DNA of 64,000 bases from Porticoccus litoralis. Lineage in GTDB: Bacteria > Pseudomonadota > Gammaproteobacteria > Pseudomonadales > Porticoccaceae. The DNA lies in NCBI RefSeq assembly GCF_030676955.1, contig NZ_JAUUUU010000003.1:248001-312000 (forward strand). Direction: 5' to 3'. Under the pieces are notes generated by a model. The model was not told where the DNA came from. It made no database searches and saw only the letters and a program-made list of their open reading frames with translations. Made by a program: the position numbers and the translations under genes. Positions 28,035-37,091 of the stretch are shown here, in pieces (the first letter of the stretch is position 1; each line of letters begins with the position of its first letter).

Positions 28035-29735
28035 ATGTCCGAAAAGAGCAAAAAGTCTGCAGCACAGATTCAGGAAGAGCTGCTGGCTAAAGCGATCGAG
28101 AACACTGTTGCGCTCAATCCTCTGGTGGGCGTTAGTACGGATGACATCAAAAGCGCGGTGAAAAAAACCGCGAAGCAGGCCGCCGCGCAGCCGTCAAAAG
28201 TATTGCGCTACAGCAAGCGCTTCGGGCGGCGGGTCGCCGATATTTTGAAAGGCACGGACGAGTATGATGATGCCATCAAGGACCGTCGTTTTTCCGATCC
28301 CTCCTGGGAAGAAAATGTTATCTACCGAAAACTGAAACAGGCGTATTTTGCCTGGGATGAATCCCTGGACGAGCTGGTGGATGATCTTGATCTGGATGGG
28401 CTGGATCTGCGCCGGGCCAAGTTCGTCAAGGAAGTGCTGACCACCTCCATGTCACCCACCAATTTTCTGCTGGGCAACCCTAAGGCACTGCGCAAAGTGG
28501 TTGAGACCAAAGGCAACAGTCTGATCAAGGGACTGAAAAACTACGTTAACGATCTGCAGCACAACCACGGCATGCCTTCCCAGGTGGATAAAAGCAAATT
28601 CCGTGTGGGCGTCAATCTGGCTACCACGGAAGGGTCCGTGGTGTACCGCAATGAGCAGTTGGAACTCATCCAGTACCGCCCCCGTACATCAAAGGTGTAT
28701 CGCCGCCCGCTGTTAATTGTCCCGCCGCAGATCAACAAGTTCTACATTTACGACCTGACACCGGAGAAGAGTTTCTTCCGTTTCTGTCTTGAGCAGGGTT
28801 TTCAGGTGTTTGTGATCAGCTGGCGCAATCCGGTGGCGGAAAACCGCGATTGGGGGCTGGATGAGTACGTCACTGCCGCCAGTCAGGCCATCGGTGTCAT
28901 TCTCGACATCACCCGCAGTAAAGACCTCAACGTGGTGGGAGCCTGCGCTGGAGGTATCACCTCTTCGATCCTGTCGTCCTACCTGAAGGAGACAGGCCGC
29001 AATGTGGTCAACAGTCTGAGCTTGTCGGTGTGCATGTTGAGCATGAAATCAAAGGACACGGAAATGAGCGTGTTCACGTCGCCATCATCACTGCAGGCAG
29101 CCCGTATCCGCTCCCGCGAGAAAGGTGTGCTGGAAGGCCCTGAGCTATCCCGTGTGTTCAACTGGATGCGTCCCAACGACCTGGTCTGGAACTATCACGT
29201 CAACAATTACCTGATGGGAGAAGCGCCCCCGGCGTTTGATATTCTGTTCTGGAACAGTGATTCCACCAACTTGCCGGCCCAGCTGCACTGTGATTTCCTC
29301 GACCTGTTTGAGCATAACCTGCTGGAAGAGGGGGAGATGGAAGTACTCGACACCACCATCAACCTGCGCACGCTGGATTGCGACAAATATGTCACGGCGG
29401 GGCTGTCCGACCACATCACTCCCTGGAAAGTCTGCTATCAGACGACCCAGTTCGTCGGTGGCAATATCAAATTTGTGCTCAGTTCCAGCGGTCATATCCA
29501 GAGTCTGGTGAATCCCCCCGGAAACACCCGGGCAAGGTACTACTGCAATGAAGAGTTGCCCGAATCGCCCGATATTTGGCTGGAGCATGCCGAGCAGCTC
29601 GAAGGCTCCTGGTGGACCGACTGGTCAGAGTGGCTAAAAGAGCGCTCCGGAGAACGGAAAACGGCACCGCGCAATCTGGGTAATCGCAATTACCCTACCA
29701 TGGAGGCTGCCCCGGGCACCTATGTCTACAGCTGA
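28035..29735 (+). CDS. phaC: Class II polyhydroxyalkanoate synthase
   Basis: The enzyme polymerises (R)-3-hydroxyacyl-CoA into PHA at granule surfaces. The 566-residue length and the nucleophile box VGACAGG (Cys304) match class II synthases of Pseudomonas, which use medium-chain monomers. The other triad residues are Asp459 (GLSDHITPW) and His487 (SSGHIQSL). The first 95 residues are charged and helical. It is preceded by AGGG and overlaps the next gene by 14 bases. There is a single synthase, no phaC2, and no phaD or phasin nearby. Monomer range is inferred from family type. Confidence 0.95.
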   Translation: MSEKSKKSAAQIQEELLAKAIENTVALNPLVGVSTDDIKSAVKKTAKQAAAQPSKVLRYSKRFGRRVADILKGTDEYDDAIKDRRFSDPSWEENVIYRKLKQAYFAWDESLDELVDDLDLDGLDLRRAKFVKEVLTTSMSPTNFLLGNPKALRKVVETKGNSLIKGLKNYVNDLQHNHGMPSQVDKSKFRVGVNLATTEGSVVYRNEQLELIQYRPRTSKVYRRPLLIVPPQINKFYIYDLTPEKSFFRFCLEQGFQVFVISWRNPVAENRDWGLDEYVTAASQAIGVILDITRSKDLNVVGACAGGITSSILSSYLKETGRNVVNSLSLSVCMLSMKSKDTEMSVFTSPSSLQAARIRSREKGVLEGPELSRVFNWMRPNDLVWNYHVNNYLMGEAPPAFDILFWNSDSTNLPAQLHCDFLDLFEHNLLEEGEMEVLDTTINLRTLDCDKYVTAGLSDHITPWKVCYQTTQFVGGNIKFVLSSSGHIQSLVNPPGNTRARYYCNEELPESPDIWLEHAEQLEGSWWTDWSEWLKERSGERKTAPRNLGNRNYPTMEAAPGTYVYS

Positions 29736-30573
29736 AATGATCCTTGATGAGGTTCAGGATGCACCACATATTGCCAGTGGACTGGAGATCTACTGGCTGA
29801 CTATCATGGGATTGAATATCCGCGTGGGTATTCGCCGTGGTTTGCGGCAGGGCAAACCCCTGCTGCTGCTCAATGGTATTGGCGCCAGTCTCGAAGTGCT
29901 GGAATCCTTTATCAATGCCATGGAAGGGACGGAAATCATTATTTTTGATATGCCCGGAGCCGGAAAATCTGACACCCAGACCTTACCTTGGCTTATGCGT
30001 ACCTATGCCAAGCTGACGGCAACACTGCTGGATCAGCTCGGTTACACCACCGTGGACGTACTGGGTTTGTCCTGGGGCGGGGCGCTGGCCCAACAGTTTG
30101 CCAAGCAATACCCCAATCGCTGCAATAAACTGGTGCTTTGCGCCACCGGTTCCGGGTCCTCCATGTTTCCAGGAAAGCCCGGCACGCTGTTAAGAATGAT
30201 GAGTCCACGACGCTATCTGGACAAACAGTACATGGCGAAAATTGCCGGGGATCTGTATGGCGGGCGCATGCGATCTGATCCGGCCATGGTGGAAGAACAC
30301 GCTGGCAAGGTACAGAGCACCAGCAGCCGGGGCTACTATTACCAGGTGCTGGCGTTGGCGACCTGGTCCAGTCTTCACTGGTTGCACCGCATAACCTCGC
30401 CGACACTGATTATTCACGGCACCGATGACCCCATTATCCCCCCGGTCAACGCACGCATTATGGCCAGTCGCATTCCCAATGCGGAGCTGTGGCTAATGGA
30501 CTGCGGACACCTGTTTATGCTCACCATGGCCGACGTTGTCTCCCCCGAAATTATCAACTTTCTGCGCCGATAG
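29722..30573 (+). CDS. phaZ: Intracellular PHA depolymerase PhaZ-like alpha/beta hydrolase
   Basis: At 283 residues it has the length of Pseudomonas PhaZ, which hydrolyses stored medium-chain PHA to free hydroxyacids. The lipase box GLSWGG puts the nucleophile Ser at residue 117. The acid is Asp235 or Asp236 (HGTDDPIIPP) and the His is residue 263 (DCGHLF). It lacks a signal peptide, which fits an intracellular enzyme on granules. The start overlaps the phaC end by 14 bases, so synthase and depolymerase are coupled, as in Pseudomonas phaC1-phaZ. A general esterase is the alternative. Confidence 0.88.
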   Translation: MSTAEMILDEVQDAPHIASGLEIYWLTIMGLNIRVGIRRGLRQGKPLLLLNGIGASLEVLESFINAMEGTEIIIFDMPGAGKSDTQTLPWLMRTYAKLTATLLDQLGYTTVDVLGLSWGGALAQQFAKQYPNRCNKLVLCATGSGSSMFPGKPGTLLRMMSPRRYLDKQYMAKIAGDLYGGRMRSDPAMVEEHAGKVQSTSSRGYYYQVLALATWSSLHWLHRITSPTLIIHGTDDPIIPPVNARIMASRIPNAELWLMDCGHLFMLTMADVVSPEIINFLRR

Positions 30574-30679
30574 CCGTAGTTGTCACGTTCTTGCCATGAT
30601 CTCCCGATAAAAATTTCTCCCTGTGCAGGCAATAATTCCTCGTATTTTCTGCTGTTGTTGATTGAACAAGGATTCCCCC

Positions 30680-31096
30680 ATGAATGAATTGCCCCGTGGT
30701 CTTTCCAATTGGTACACCATTACTCAGCAGCAGATTGACCAGTTTGCCGATGCCACCTACGACCATCAGTACCTGCATGTGGATAGGGAAAAAGCCGCAG
30801 CAGGCCCCTTTGGCAAAACCATTGCCCACGGCTTCCTGTACCTGTCCATGGTTTCCCACATGATGCTGGATGATTTGTTGGCGATCATTGGCGAGGGCAC
30901 CGTACTGAATTACGGCGTCAACCGCCTGCGTTTCGTGTCGCCGGTGACAGTGGATAGTCGAATCCGCCTCCATTGGCAGGTGACCTCAACGGAAACCCAG
31001 GGAGAGGGAACCCGGTATACGGTGGATCTGCTGATGGAAATCGAGGGCAGTGACAAGCCGGCCATGGCTGCTGAATGGTTGCTGTACATACTCTAA
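30680..31096 (+). CDS. MaoC-like (R)-specific enoyl-CoA hydratase
   Basis: The 138-residue hot-dog-fold protein has the hydratase-2 signature YDHQYLHVDREKAAAGPFG followed by KTIAHGFLYLS, with the catalytic Asp/His pair in DHQYLH. Such enzymes (PhaJ, MaoC) convert trans-enoyl-CoA from beta-oxidation into (R)-3-hydroxyacyl-CoA, the substrate of PhaC. The ATG at 30680 follows AAGGATTCCCCC, a good ribosome-binding site. It lies 106 bases after phaZ in the same direction, which supports a PHA precursor role, but this is inferred from context. Confidence 0.85.
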   Translation: MNELPRGLSNWYTITQQQIDQFADATYDHQYLHVDREKAAAGPFGKTIAHGFLYLSMVSHMMLDDLLAIIGEGTVLNYGVNRLRFVSPVTVDSRIRLHWQVTSTETQGEGTRYTVDLLMEIEGSDKPAMAAEWLLYIL

Positions 31097-31232
31097 GTGG
31101 TCACGGTTCCACCCTGAAAAAATCCCCTTGACGAACATCGCTGTCAGCACAGATAGTGGTTTCCGCATGGAAAGCCGCCAGCTAGACTAAGGTTATGGCT
31201 TTCCTTTTCCCTTTCATTCAGGAACACACGTC

Positions 31233-32570
31233 ATGGACCCGCTAAAGTACCGTGCCGGGGTAACCGACGACCAGTTCAACGCCCACTGGATGCCGTTCAC
31301 CGGTAACAGAGAATTCAAACAGAACCCGCGCATGATCGTGTCGGCGGAAGGTACCTGGTACACCAGTGCCGATGGCCGTCAAATCTACGATGGCTTGTCC
31401 GGGTTATGGACCTGCGGGGCGGGCCACTGTCGTACAGAAATTGCCGAGGCTGTCAGTCGCCAGCTCTCTTCGCTGGATTATTCGCCCGGCTTCCAGTTTG
31501 GCCAGCCGCTGTCTTTCCAGCTTGCCGAACGCATTACCGGGTTTATGCCCGAGGGCTTGAATCGCGTGTTCTTCACGGACTCCGGATCAGAGAGTGCGGA
31601 TACTGCCCTGAAGATGGCTCGCGCCTACTGGCGCAAGAAAGGGCAGGGAACAAAAACCCGGCTGATCGGCCGCGCCAAGGCCTATCACGGCGTGAATTTT
31701 GGTGGCATCAGCGTTGGCGGCATTGTTGGCAACCGCATGCTTTATGGTCAGGGAGTGGAGGCCGATCATCTGCCCCACACCTTGTTGCCAGAAAATGCGT
31801 TCAGTCGCGGCATGCCGGAGAACGGCGCATACCTTGCCGATGAACTTTTAAACCTGATTGCCCTGCACGATGCCTCCACCATCGCTGCCGTGATTATCGA
31901 GCCCATGGCGGGCTCGGCGGGGGTGTTGCCACCGCCGGTGGGCTATTTGGAACGTATTCGCGAGATCTGCGATCAGCACGATATCCTGTTAATTTTCGAT
32001 GAAGTGATCACCGGCCTCGGTCGCCTCGGAGCGCCCACAGCGGCAGAGTTGTTTGGCGTGGTGCCGGATATCCTCAACCTGGCCAAGCAGCTTACCAATG
32101 GCGCAATACCCATGGGCGCTGTGGTAGTGAAACAGGAAATCTATGACACCTTTATGGAGCAGGGGGGCCCCGATTACATGGTGGAATTCCCCCACGGTTA
32201 CACCTATTCCGGTCACCCGGTGGCCTGTGCTGCGGGGCTGGCTGCCCTGGATATTCTTGAGCGGGAAAACTTGTTTGAGCGGGTTAAAACCCTGGCGCCG
32301 GTGCTGGAATCGAAAATTCATAGCCTGAAAGGCACGAAACATGTCGTGGATATTCGCAACTTCGGCCTGGCGGCGGGTATCACCATTGCAGCGGTACCGG
32401 GCGAACCCCTGAAGCGCCCCTGGCAGATTGGTATGAAATGCTGGGAGAAGGGATTTTACGTTCGCTTTGGCGGTGACACCGTGCAGCTGGGGCCACAATT
32501 TATGGCTACCGAAGCAGAGCTGGATTCACTGGTTAATGCACTGGGTGAAGCTATTAATGAAACCGAGTAA
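31233..32570 (+). CDS. bauA: Omega-amino acid (beta-alanine):pyruvate aminotransferase
   Basis: The 445-residue class III PLP aminotransferase converts beta-alanine and pyruvate to malonate semialdehyde and alanine. Family marks are HWMPFTGNREFKQNPRMI near the start, DSGSESADTALKMAR for phosphate binding and the PLP lysine in LAKQLTNGAIPMG (Lys285). The length fits the Pseudomonas BauA/OapT enzymes. It sits just before a methylmalonate-semialdehyde-type dehydrogenase, the same pair that completes beta-alanine breakdown in Pseudomonas. The exact amine range cannot be read from sequence. Confidence 0.9.
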   Translation: MDPLKYRAGVTDDQFNAHWMPFTGNREFKQNPRMIVSAEGTWYTSADGRQIYDGLSGLWTCGAGHCRTEIAEAVSRQLSSLDYSPGFQFGQPLSFQLAERITGFMPEGLNRVFFTDSGSESADTALKMARAYWRKKGQGTKTRLIGRAKAYHGVNFGGISVGGIVGNRMLYGQGVEADHLPHTLLPENAFSRGMPENGAYLADELLNLIALHDASTIAAVIIEPMAGSAGVLPPPVGYLERIREICDQHDILLIFDEVITGLGRLGAPTAAELFGVVPDILNLAKQLTNGAIPMGAVVVKQEIYDTFMEQGGPDYMVEFPHGYTYSGHPVACAAGLAALDILERENLFERVKTLAPVLESKIHSLKGTKHVVDIRNFGLAAGITIAAVPGEPLKRPWQIGMKCWEKGFYVRFGGDTVQLGPQFMATEAELDSLVNALGEAINETE

Positions 32571-32578
32571 ACAGGAAC

Positions 32579-34090
32579 ATGACAGCTAAACAGCAGTTAA
32601 ACATCGAGGAAATTGCCCACTGGATAAATGGCTCAGTGGTGAAGGGCGGCGGTCGCAGTCAACCGGTTTACAACCCGGCCACCGGAGACGTCATCTCCCA
32701 TGTTTCCCTGGCAGACAGGGCCGTGGTCGAACAGGCCATTGCCGCTGCCGAAGCAGCCTTTCCCGCCTGGCGCGATACTCCGCCGGTGAAGCGCGCCCAG
32801 GTGATGTTCCGTTTCAAGACGTTACTTGAGCAGCACAGCGAACGCATCGTCGCCGCCATTACCCAGCAGCACGGTAAGGTGTTGCATGATGCCGCGGGAG
32901 AACTCGGGCGCGGTATTGAAGTGGTGGACTACGCCTGCGGTGCACCGCAGTTGCTGAAAGGGGAACACAGCAAGAATGTCGGTGCTGGTATCGACAGCTG
33001 GAATGAGCAGCAACCGCTGGGGGTGGTGGCGGGCATCACCCCGTTCAACTTCCCCGCCATGGTGCCCATGTGGATGTTTCCCATGGCTATCGTTTGTGGC
33101 AACTGCTTCGTGCTGAAACCCTCCGAGCGCGACCCCGCCCCGGCGCTGATACTGGCAGAACTACTCAAGGAAGCGGGCCTTCCGGATGGTGTTTTTAACG
33201 TGGTGAATGGTGACCGCGAGGCGGTGGATACCCTGTTACATGATGCCCGTGTTCAGGCCATCAGCTTTGTCGGCTCCACCCCGGTGGCAGAAAGCATTTA
33301 CCGAACGGCTACCGCCAATGGCAAACGTGTGCAGGCCCTGGGTGGTGCAAAAAACCATGCCGTCGTCATGCCGGATGCTGACCTCGACAACGCTGTCAGC
33401 GCCCTGATGGGTGCCGCCTACGGTTCCTGTGGAGAGCGCTGCATGGCTATCTCCGTAGCGGTGGCGGTTGGCGATGACGTGGCAGATCAGTTAGTCGCCA
33501 AACTGCAAAAACAGCTGGGCGTACTCAAAGTGGGGCCGGGCAGCGATAACAGCAACGACATGGGACCACTGATCACCGCCGAACACCTGGCCCGGGTTCG
33601 TAGTTACGTTGACCTTGGTCTGCAAGAGGGTGCCGAACTGGTAGTGGATGGTCGCGGCCTGACTGTCCCTGGTAGTGAAAACGGATTTTTCCTGGGTGGT
33701 TGCCTGTTCGACAGAGTGACGCCAGAGATGCGCATTTACCGTGAGGAAATCTTTGGCCCGGTACTGTGCGTGGTGCGAGTGACCAGTCAGGAAGAGGCGA
33801 TGGAACTGATTGATCGCCACGAATACGGTAACGGCACCTGTATTTTCACCCGCGACGGCGAAGCCGCACGCTATTTCACCGACCGTATTCAGGTGGGGAT
33901 GGTAGGGGTCAATGTTCCGCTACCGGTACCGGTGGCCAGCCACAGTTTTGGCGGCTGGAAACGCTCCCTGTTCGGCGACCTTTACGCTTATGGCCCCGAT
34001 GCTGTGCGTTTTTACACCCGCCGCAAAACCATCACCCAGCGCTGGCCTTCCAGCAGCGTGCGGGAAGGTGCCAAGTTTTCATTTCCCTGA
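32579..34090 (+). CDS. bauC: CoA-acylating (methyl)malonate-semialdehyde dehydrogenase
   Basis: The 503-residue aldehyde dehydrogenase makes acetyl-CoA or propionyl-CoA with release of CO2. The catalytic Cys288 lies in GSCGERCMA, near ALGGAKNHAVVMPDADLD and the CoA-type EEIFGPVLCVVRV. The gene starts eight bases after bauA, so the two form one operon. With BauA it converts beta-alanine to acetyl-CoA. An mmsA role in valine catabolism is also possible; neighbouring mmsB is absent. The ATG is preceded by AAACAGGAAC. Confidence 0.9.
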   Translation: MTAKQQLNIEEIAHWINGSVVKGGGRSQPVYNPATGDVISHVSLADRAVVEQAIAAAEAAFPAWRDTPPVKRAQVMFRFKTLLEQHSERIVAAITQQHGKVLHDAAGELGRGIEVVDYACGAPQLLKGEHSKNVGAGIDSWNEQQPLGVVAGITPFNFPAMVPMWMFPMAIVCGNCFVLKPSERDPAPALILAELLKEAGLPDGVFNVVNGDREAVDTLLHDARVQAISFVGSTPVAESIYRTATANGKRVQALGGAKNHAVVMPDADLDNAVSALMGAAYGSCGERCMAISVAVAVGDDVADQLVAKLQKQLGVLKVGPGSDNSNDMGPLITAEHLARVRSYVDLGLQEGAELVVDGRGLTVPGSENGFFLGGCLFDRVTPEMRIYREEIFGPVLCVVRVTSQEEAMELIDRHEYGNGTCIFTRDGEAARYFTDRIQVGMVGVNVPLPVPVASHSFGGWKRSLFGDLYAYGPDAVRFYTRRKTITQRWPSSSVREGAKFSFP

Positions 34091-34117
34091 ACAGCCTTCC
34101 GCGCTGCCACTGAAGAG

Positions 34118-34849
34118 TTATTCGTTCAGTGCGTCACCTTGAGCTGGCACCTCTTCTCCACCTGATGAGGATTGGGCGTCCAGGTGAAGGGTAAATACCC
34201 TGAAGCAAAAAATGGTGGTGCAGGCAGAAATAATTGAGGCCAACAGGTTTGAGATAAAGGTATAAACAGTGCCGTTCAGGCCGACTGCTGCCACTAACCT
34301 TTCCAGAACAGCGAAAGGAATAATGATGGCCAGCGCAATCACCAGCAGACCGCCGAGAATTTTCCACTGGTATTCGCGGCTTTGCTCCCAGCTGGACTTG
34401 AAGGCATCCAGCGGAGCTTCTTCATGCAGTAGACAGTAAAACTCTGCAAAAGCCACGCGGGCAGCGACGATAAGCCCCGGCAAAATCAACAGCATGCATC
34501 CGCCCATTATGGCGAGACCCATCAGCAGGTAGAGCACCAGGAGTGGGAGCCAGAATTTCATCGATTGTTTGTAGTATTGGCCTACGTTCTGGTGTTCGTC
34601 TTTGATCACTGCGGCGAGAAAGAAAATCAATGCGCCCTGGTAAAGCGGGAAGGCAAAGAGTTCCAGTAACAGGGCGGGCCATAGGATCTGTGCTTCGTCA
34701 TTGGAATAAAATCCAGCCGCCATACTGATTAGGTTCAGGGGTATCAACAGTGGCAACAACACCGCACAAAGGCCAATAAAATGGGTGGTGAAAAAATACC
34801 AGGTGTCCTTTAGAAGGGTAGAGAGGGAGAAGTCAGCGTGCTTGGTCAT
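34118..34849 (-). CDS. Multipass membrane protein, YciC-like
   Basis: The 243-residue protein has about six hydrophobic helices: about 22-45, 58-82, 103-135, 170-192 and 200-220 are the clearest. It resembles the YciC/glycerophosphodiesterase membrane-domain group, for which no function is established. The segment LLILPGLIVAARVAFAEFYC with LHEEAPLDAFKSSWE is typical of that group. The C-terminal tail is hydrophilic. It is convergent with bauC, whose stop lies 27 bases away. The 229-base gap upstream to cytochrome b561 shows only the terminator listed separately. Confidence 0.7.
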   Translation of the reverse strand: MTKHADFSLSTLLKDTWYFFTTHFIGLCAVLLPLLIPLNLISMAAGFYSNDEAQILWPALLLELFAFPLYQGALIFFLAAVIKDEHQNVGQYYKQSMKFWLPLLVLYLLMGLAIMGGCMLLILPGLIVAARVAFAEFYCLLHEEAPLDAFKSSWEQSREYQWKILGGLLVIALAIIIPFAVLERLVAAVGLNGTVYTFISNLLASIISACTTIFCFRVFTLHLDAQSSSGGEEVPAQGDALNE

Positions 34850-35031
34850 GTGCAGTCCTTGTCAGTTGTCATCAATTCCGTTACTCATCGCGTGAGTGAT
34901 ATAAGGCGTTTTGAAACGATCAGTACAAATTCTGCATGAATTTACCTCGCTTGCATAACCACAATACTATCGCCGGTAAAGATAAGAGCATGAAGGGCTT
35001 TGGCTGAATCCGGCCTAGAGGTAAACCGCAC

Positions 35032-35060
35032 AAAAAAGGGTCCATATGGACCCTTTTTTA
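35032..35060 (-). terminator. Bidirectional terminator after cytochrome b561 gene
   Basis: The inverted repeat AAAAAAGGGTCCATATGGACC with CCTTTTTT gives an 8-bp stem flanked by A- and T-runs on both strands. A second small hairpin (CTGCCAGAATGGCAG, about 35064-35078) lies at the 3' end of the cytochrome gene. It can work in either direction. Confidence 0.85.
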
Positions 35061-35078
35061 TGGCTGCCAGAATGGCAG

Positions 35079-35621
35079 TTACCAACGCATCATCCGCCGC
35101 ACAATGCCGTCATTGCGGAAGGCGTGGTAAATCGCGCCGCTCACGTGCACAGCAATAATGCCCAGCAATGCCCAGGCCACCCAGATATGAATTTCGCCCC
35201 AGAACTCGTTCAGTTCCTCGCTGGGGGCCGCAATGCGCGGGAATTCAATGGTCCACCAGTAAACCGTATCCCAGCGGGTGTGTGCCGATGACAGGTAACC
35301 GGTCACGCACACCGCCAGTATCAGCACATAAACGGCCACGTGGGCGGCGATGGCCGTTACGTTCATCCACGGCGTCATATCCGTTGAGTCAGGGGGTGCT
35401 GGCCGGTGTCGCAGGCGCACATACAGCAGCATAAAAACAACAATCACCAATGTGATGCCGATATTCTTATGCAGCTGGAAAGGGAACGCGCGGAACTGTA
35501 ATTCCCGCGAGGGCAGCGGCAGCCCCATCATCCACCAGCTTGAAATAAATAAGAAGAAAATCGAAACAGCCAGCAACCAGTGCAGGGTGACCGCCGTTCT
35601 ATTAAAGCCTTGTCTTTGCAT
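35079..35621 (-). CDS. Cytochrome b561-type di-heme membrane protein
   Basis: The 180-residue protein has four membrane helices and histidines in each core helix: His in VTLHWLLAVSIFF, HKNIGITLV, IAAHVAVYVLILAVCVTGY and AVHVSGAIYH. These are the expected two b-heme ligands pairs. Bacterial b561 proteins move electrons across the inner membrane, for example for superoxide oxidation or quinone exchange. The next gene downstream in transcription has ended at the terminator; upstream, 38 bases away, is an unknown membrane protein on the same strand, so both may form one unit. Confidence 0.88.
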   Translation of the reverse strand: MQRQGFNRTAVTLHWLLAVSIFFLFISSWWMMGLPLPSRELQFRAFPFQLHKNIGITLVIVVFMLLYVRLRHRPAPPDSTDMTPWMNVTAIAAHVAVYVLILAVCVTGYLSSAHTRWDTVYWWTIEFPRIAAPSEELNEFWGEIHIWVAWALLGIIAVHVSGAIYHAFRNDGIVRRMMRW

Positions 35622-35659
35622 AGCAGAGTCCGTTTATTATCGTTGTGGCAGTGGGTTGT

Positions 35660-36214
35660 TTATTGCGCTTCGGCTTCGGTGTGTCGGCCAGCCAACGCCC
35701 CGGCCACCAGCATAAGATGCAGAATAAACCACAGCAGAATTCCACCCAGGTAAACATCGCGCAGGGTGGGACCGGTATTCACCACAACAGCAAACTGCAA
35801 CAGGTCGATGGCTGCCAGGCCGCCGAATACCACCAATGCTGCCTTCGACGCCCAGGGGGTGTAATTCACTAAAGCACCGCCAATGATAATGGAGCCAAAC
35901 GCCAGCACTGTGCCAATGGCCGACAGGGTGATCTGTGCACTGGGGAACCAGTCCGGTGCCGACAGTGCAATGCCCCTCACATGTTGAATCAGGTACTCAC
36001 ACTCCGCCACGCTGATGCCTTCCTCTTCCAACTCTTCTTCCGGGCAATCGGGCTCTGGCATCACGCCATCTGCAGGCATGTTGTTGGTGATCACCACCTG
36101 TTTCATCACCTCGTTGCCATGCACGGCGGTCAGGAATACTCCGAGCATAATGGCCACTACCCCGAGGATACTGGCCCAGTGCGGCATAAAAGTTGTGTTG
36201 TTAGGGTTAGGCAT
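35660..36214 (-). CDS. Unknown four-helix membrane protein with acidic Cys loop
   Basis: The 184-residue protein is not recognised. It shows hydrophobic segments near residues 13-30, 92-115, 120-142 and 150-175. Between the first and second is a strongly acidic loop of about 40 residues with two cysteines (PDCPEEELEEEGI and AECEY), probably periplasmic. It lies 38 bases upstream of cytochrome b561 on the same strand, so it may be a partner of that protein; this is inferred from spacing only. The C-terminus ends in an acidic HTEAEAQ. Confidence 0.55.
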   Translation of the reverse strand: MPNPNNTTFMPHWASILGVVAIMLGVFLTAVHGNEVMKQVVITNNMPADGVMPEPDCPEEELEEEGISVAECEYLIQHVRGIALSAPDWFPSAQITLSAIGTVLAFGSIIIGGALVNYTPWASKAALVVFGGLAAIDLLQFAVVVNTGPTLRDVYLGGILLWFILHLMLVAGALAGRHTEAEAQ

Positions 36215-36538
36215 GCAACACCTGTCCTTTTTTATAGTTAGTTAAGTTGCGCTTTCCATGGCCAAATCCCACGGCTGACAGGCTTTTCAGCTTTAGATCT
36301 GTATATTTAACAGATTAGACAACGCTAACAAGTTAGCACTATCAAAACGAGAAACAAACTGATCCTGACATCACCACTGACCTTTGCTCACCAGATTATC
36401 CATGGCAGAAAAAAATAACAAGGCAGCGTTGATACCCTGAATACGCCAAGTGTGAACTTCAGCCTGAAGCTTTCCACTCAAAGCCAGTGGTCGTTGCGAT
36501 CCAGCGATCGTTCATATGAATATTGATAGCTAAAGCTC
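36215..36538. other. Intergenic region between unknown membrane gene and cassette gene
   Basis: These 324 bases hold no convincing gene. A perfect dyad GCTAACAAGTTAGC is at about 36326-36339, a possible operator for the gene at 36214. The stretch just after the stop of the gene at 36539 was checked for an attC site on the minus strand and none was found. Confidence 0.45.
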
Positions 36539-37024
36539 TCAGACTTGCTTCGGCAATGGGAAGACCAACTGTTTGACAACATCGTCCATAGAACGATCGC
36601 CATTGCCCGCTGCCTCGAGTTCGGCGGCGTCTAGAATCGACTGTTCATGTACGACCATTGAGTTTGCCAGTTGCTGGTATTCTGGAGGCGCCAACTCGGC
36701 GATCTGACGGTAGCGTTGCACAAATGGTTTGACGACTGTTGCCAGATGCCCCATTGCAGCCTCCCAATCCATGCCTTCAAAAGTTTGATAGAAATCATTT
36801 CCCTGATTACGCGACTCATCAAGCTCAATGAGGTCGAGACCGAGCTGCATAAGAGCCGGCCGGAGGCGAGCCTTGGCTTCGGTCTCGAGTTGAAGCAACG
36901 TTCCAAGCTTGTACAGTTGGTCTGCACTACCGTAGTGCTCGAGCATTCGAGAAAACAATACCTCGCCGATCACCTCACCTTGGTACAGCTCCACTAACCC
37001 GACCTTGAATTCCTGTAATGACAT
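36539..37024 (-). CDS. Unknown helical protein, possible second cassette gene
   Basis: The 161-residue protein has no signal peptide and is predicted by eye as mostly helical. Segments LYQGEVIGEVLFSRML, LLQLETEAKARLRPAL and SMVVHEQSILDAAELEAAGN look like a ferritin-like helical bundle, with Glu and His spaced as possible metal ligands. I recall similar proteins among cassette-borne hypotheticals, but this is not verified. The ATG at 37022-37024 has GGGAG seven bases upstream. It starts 75 bases after the cassette boundary set by attC, in the same direction as the cassette at 37099-38129, so it was probably inserted as a cassette. Its own attC is not seen. Confidence 0.6.
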   Translation of the reverse strand: MSLQEFKVGLVELYQGEVIGEVLFSRMLEHYGSADQLYKLGTLLQLETEAKARLRPALMQLGLDLIELDESRNQGNDFYQTFEGMDWEAAMGHLATVVKPFVQRYRQIAELAPPEYQQLANSMVVHEQSILDAAELEAAGNGDRSMDDVVKQLVFPLPKQV

Positions 37025-37091
37025 TTGATGTCTCCCTTCTGGTGTTACACGTCGGCCCACTGGAGCCTGTCACCATTCTTCTGTGGCTGAG

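Noticed and set aside
35032..35060. Hairpin considered as an operator
   Set aside because: Flanking A- and T-runs and its place after the cytochrome gene fit a bidirectional terminator better.
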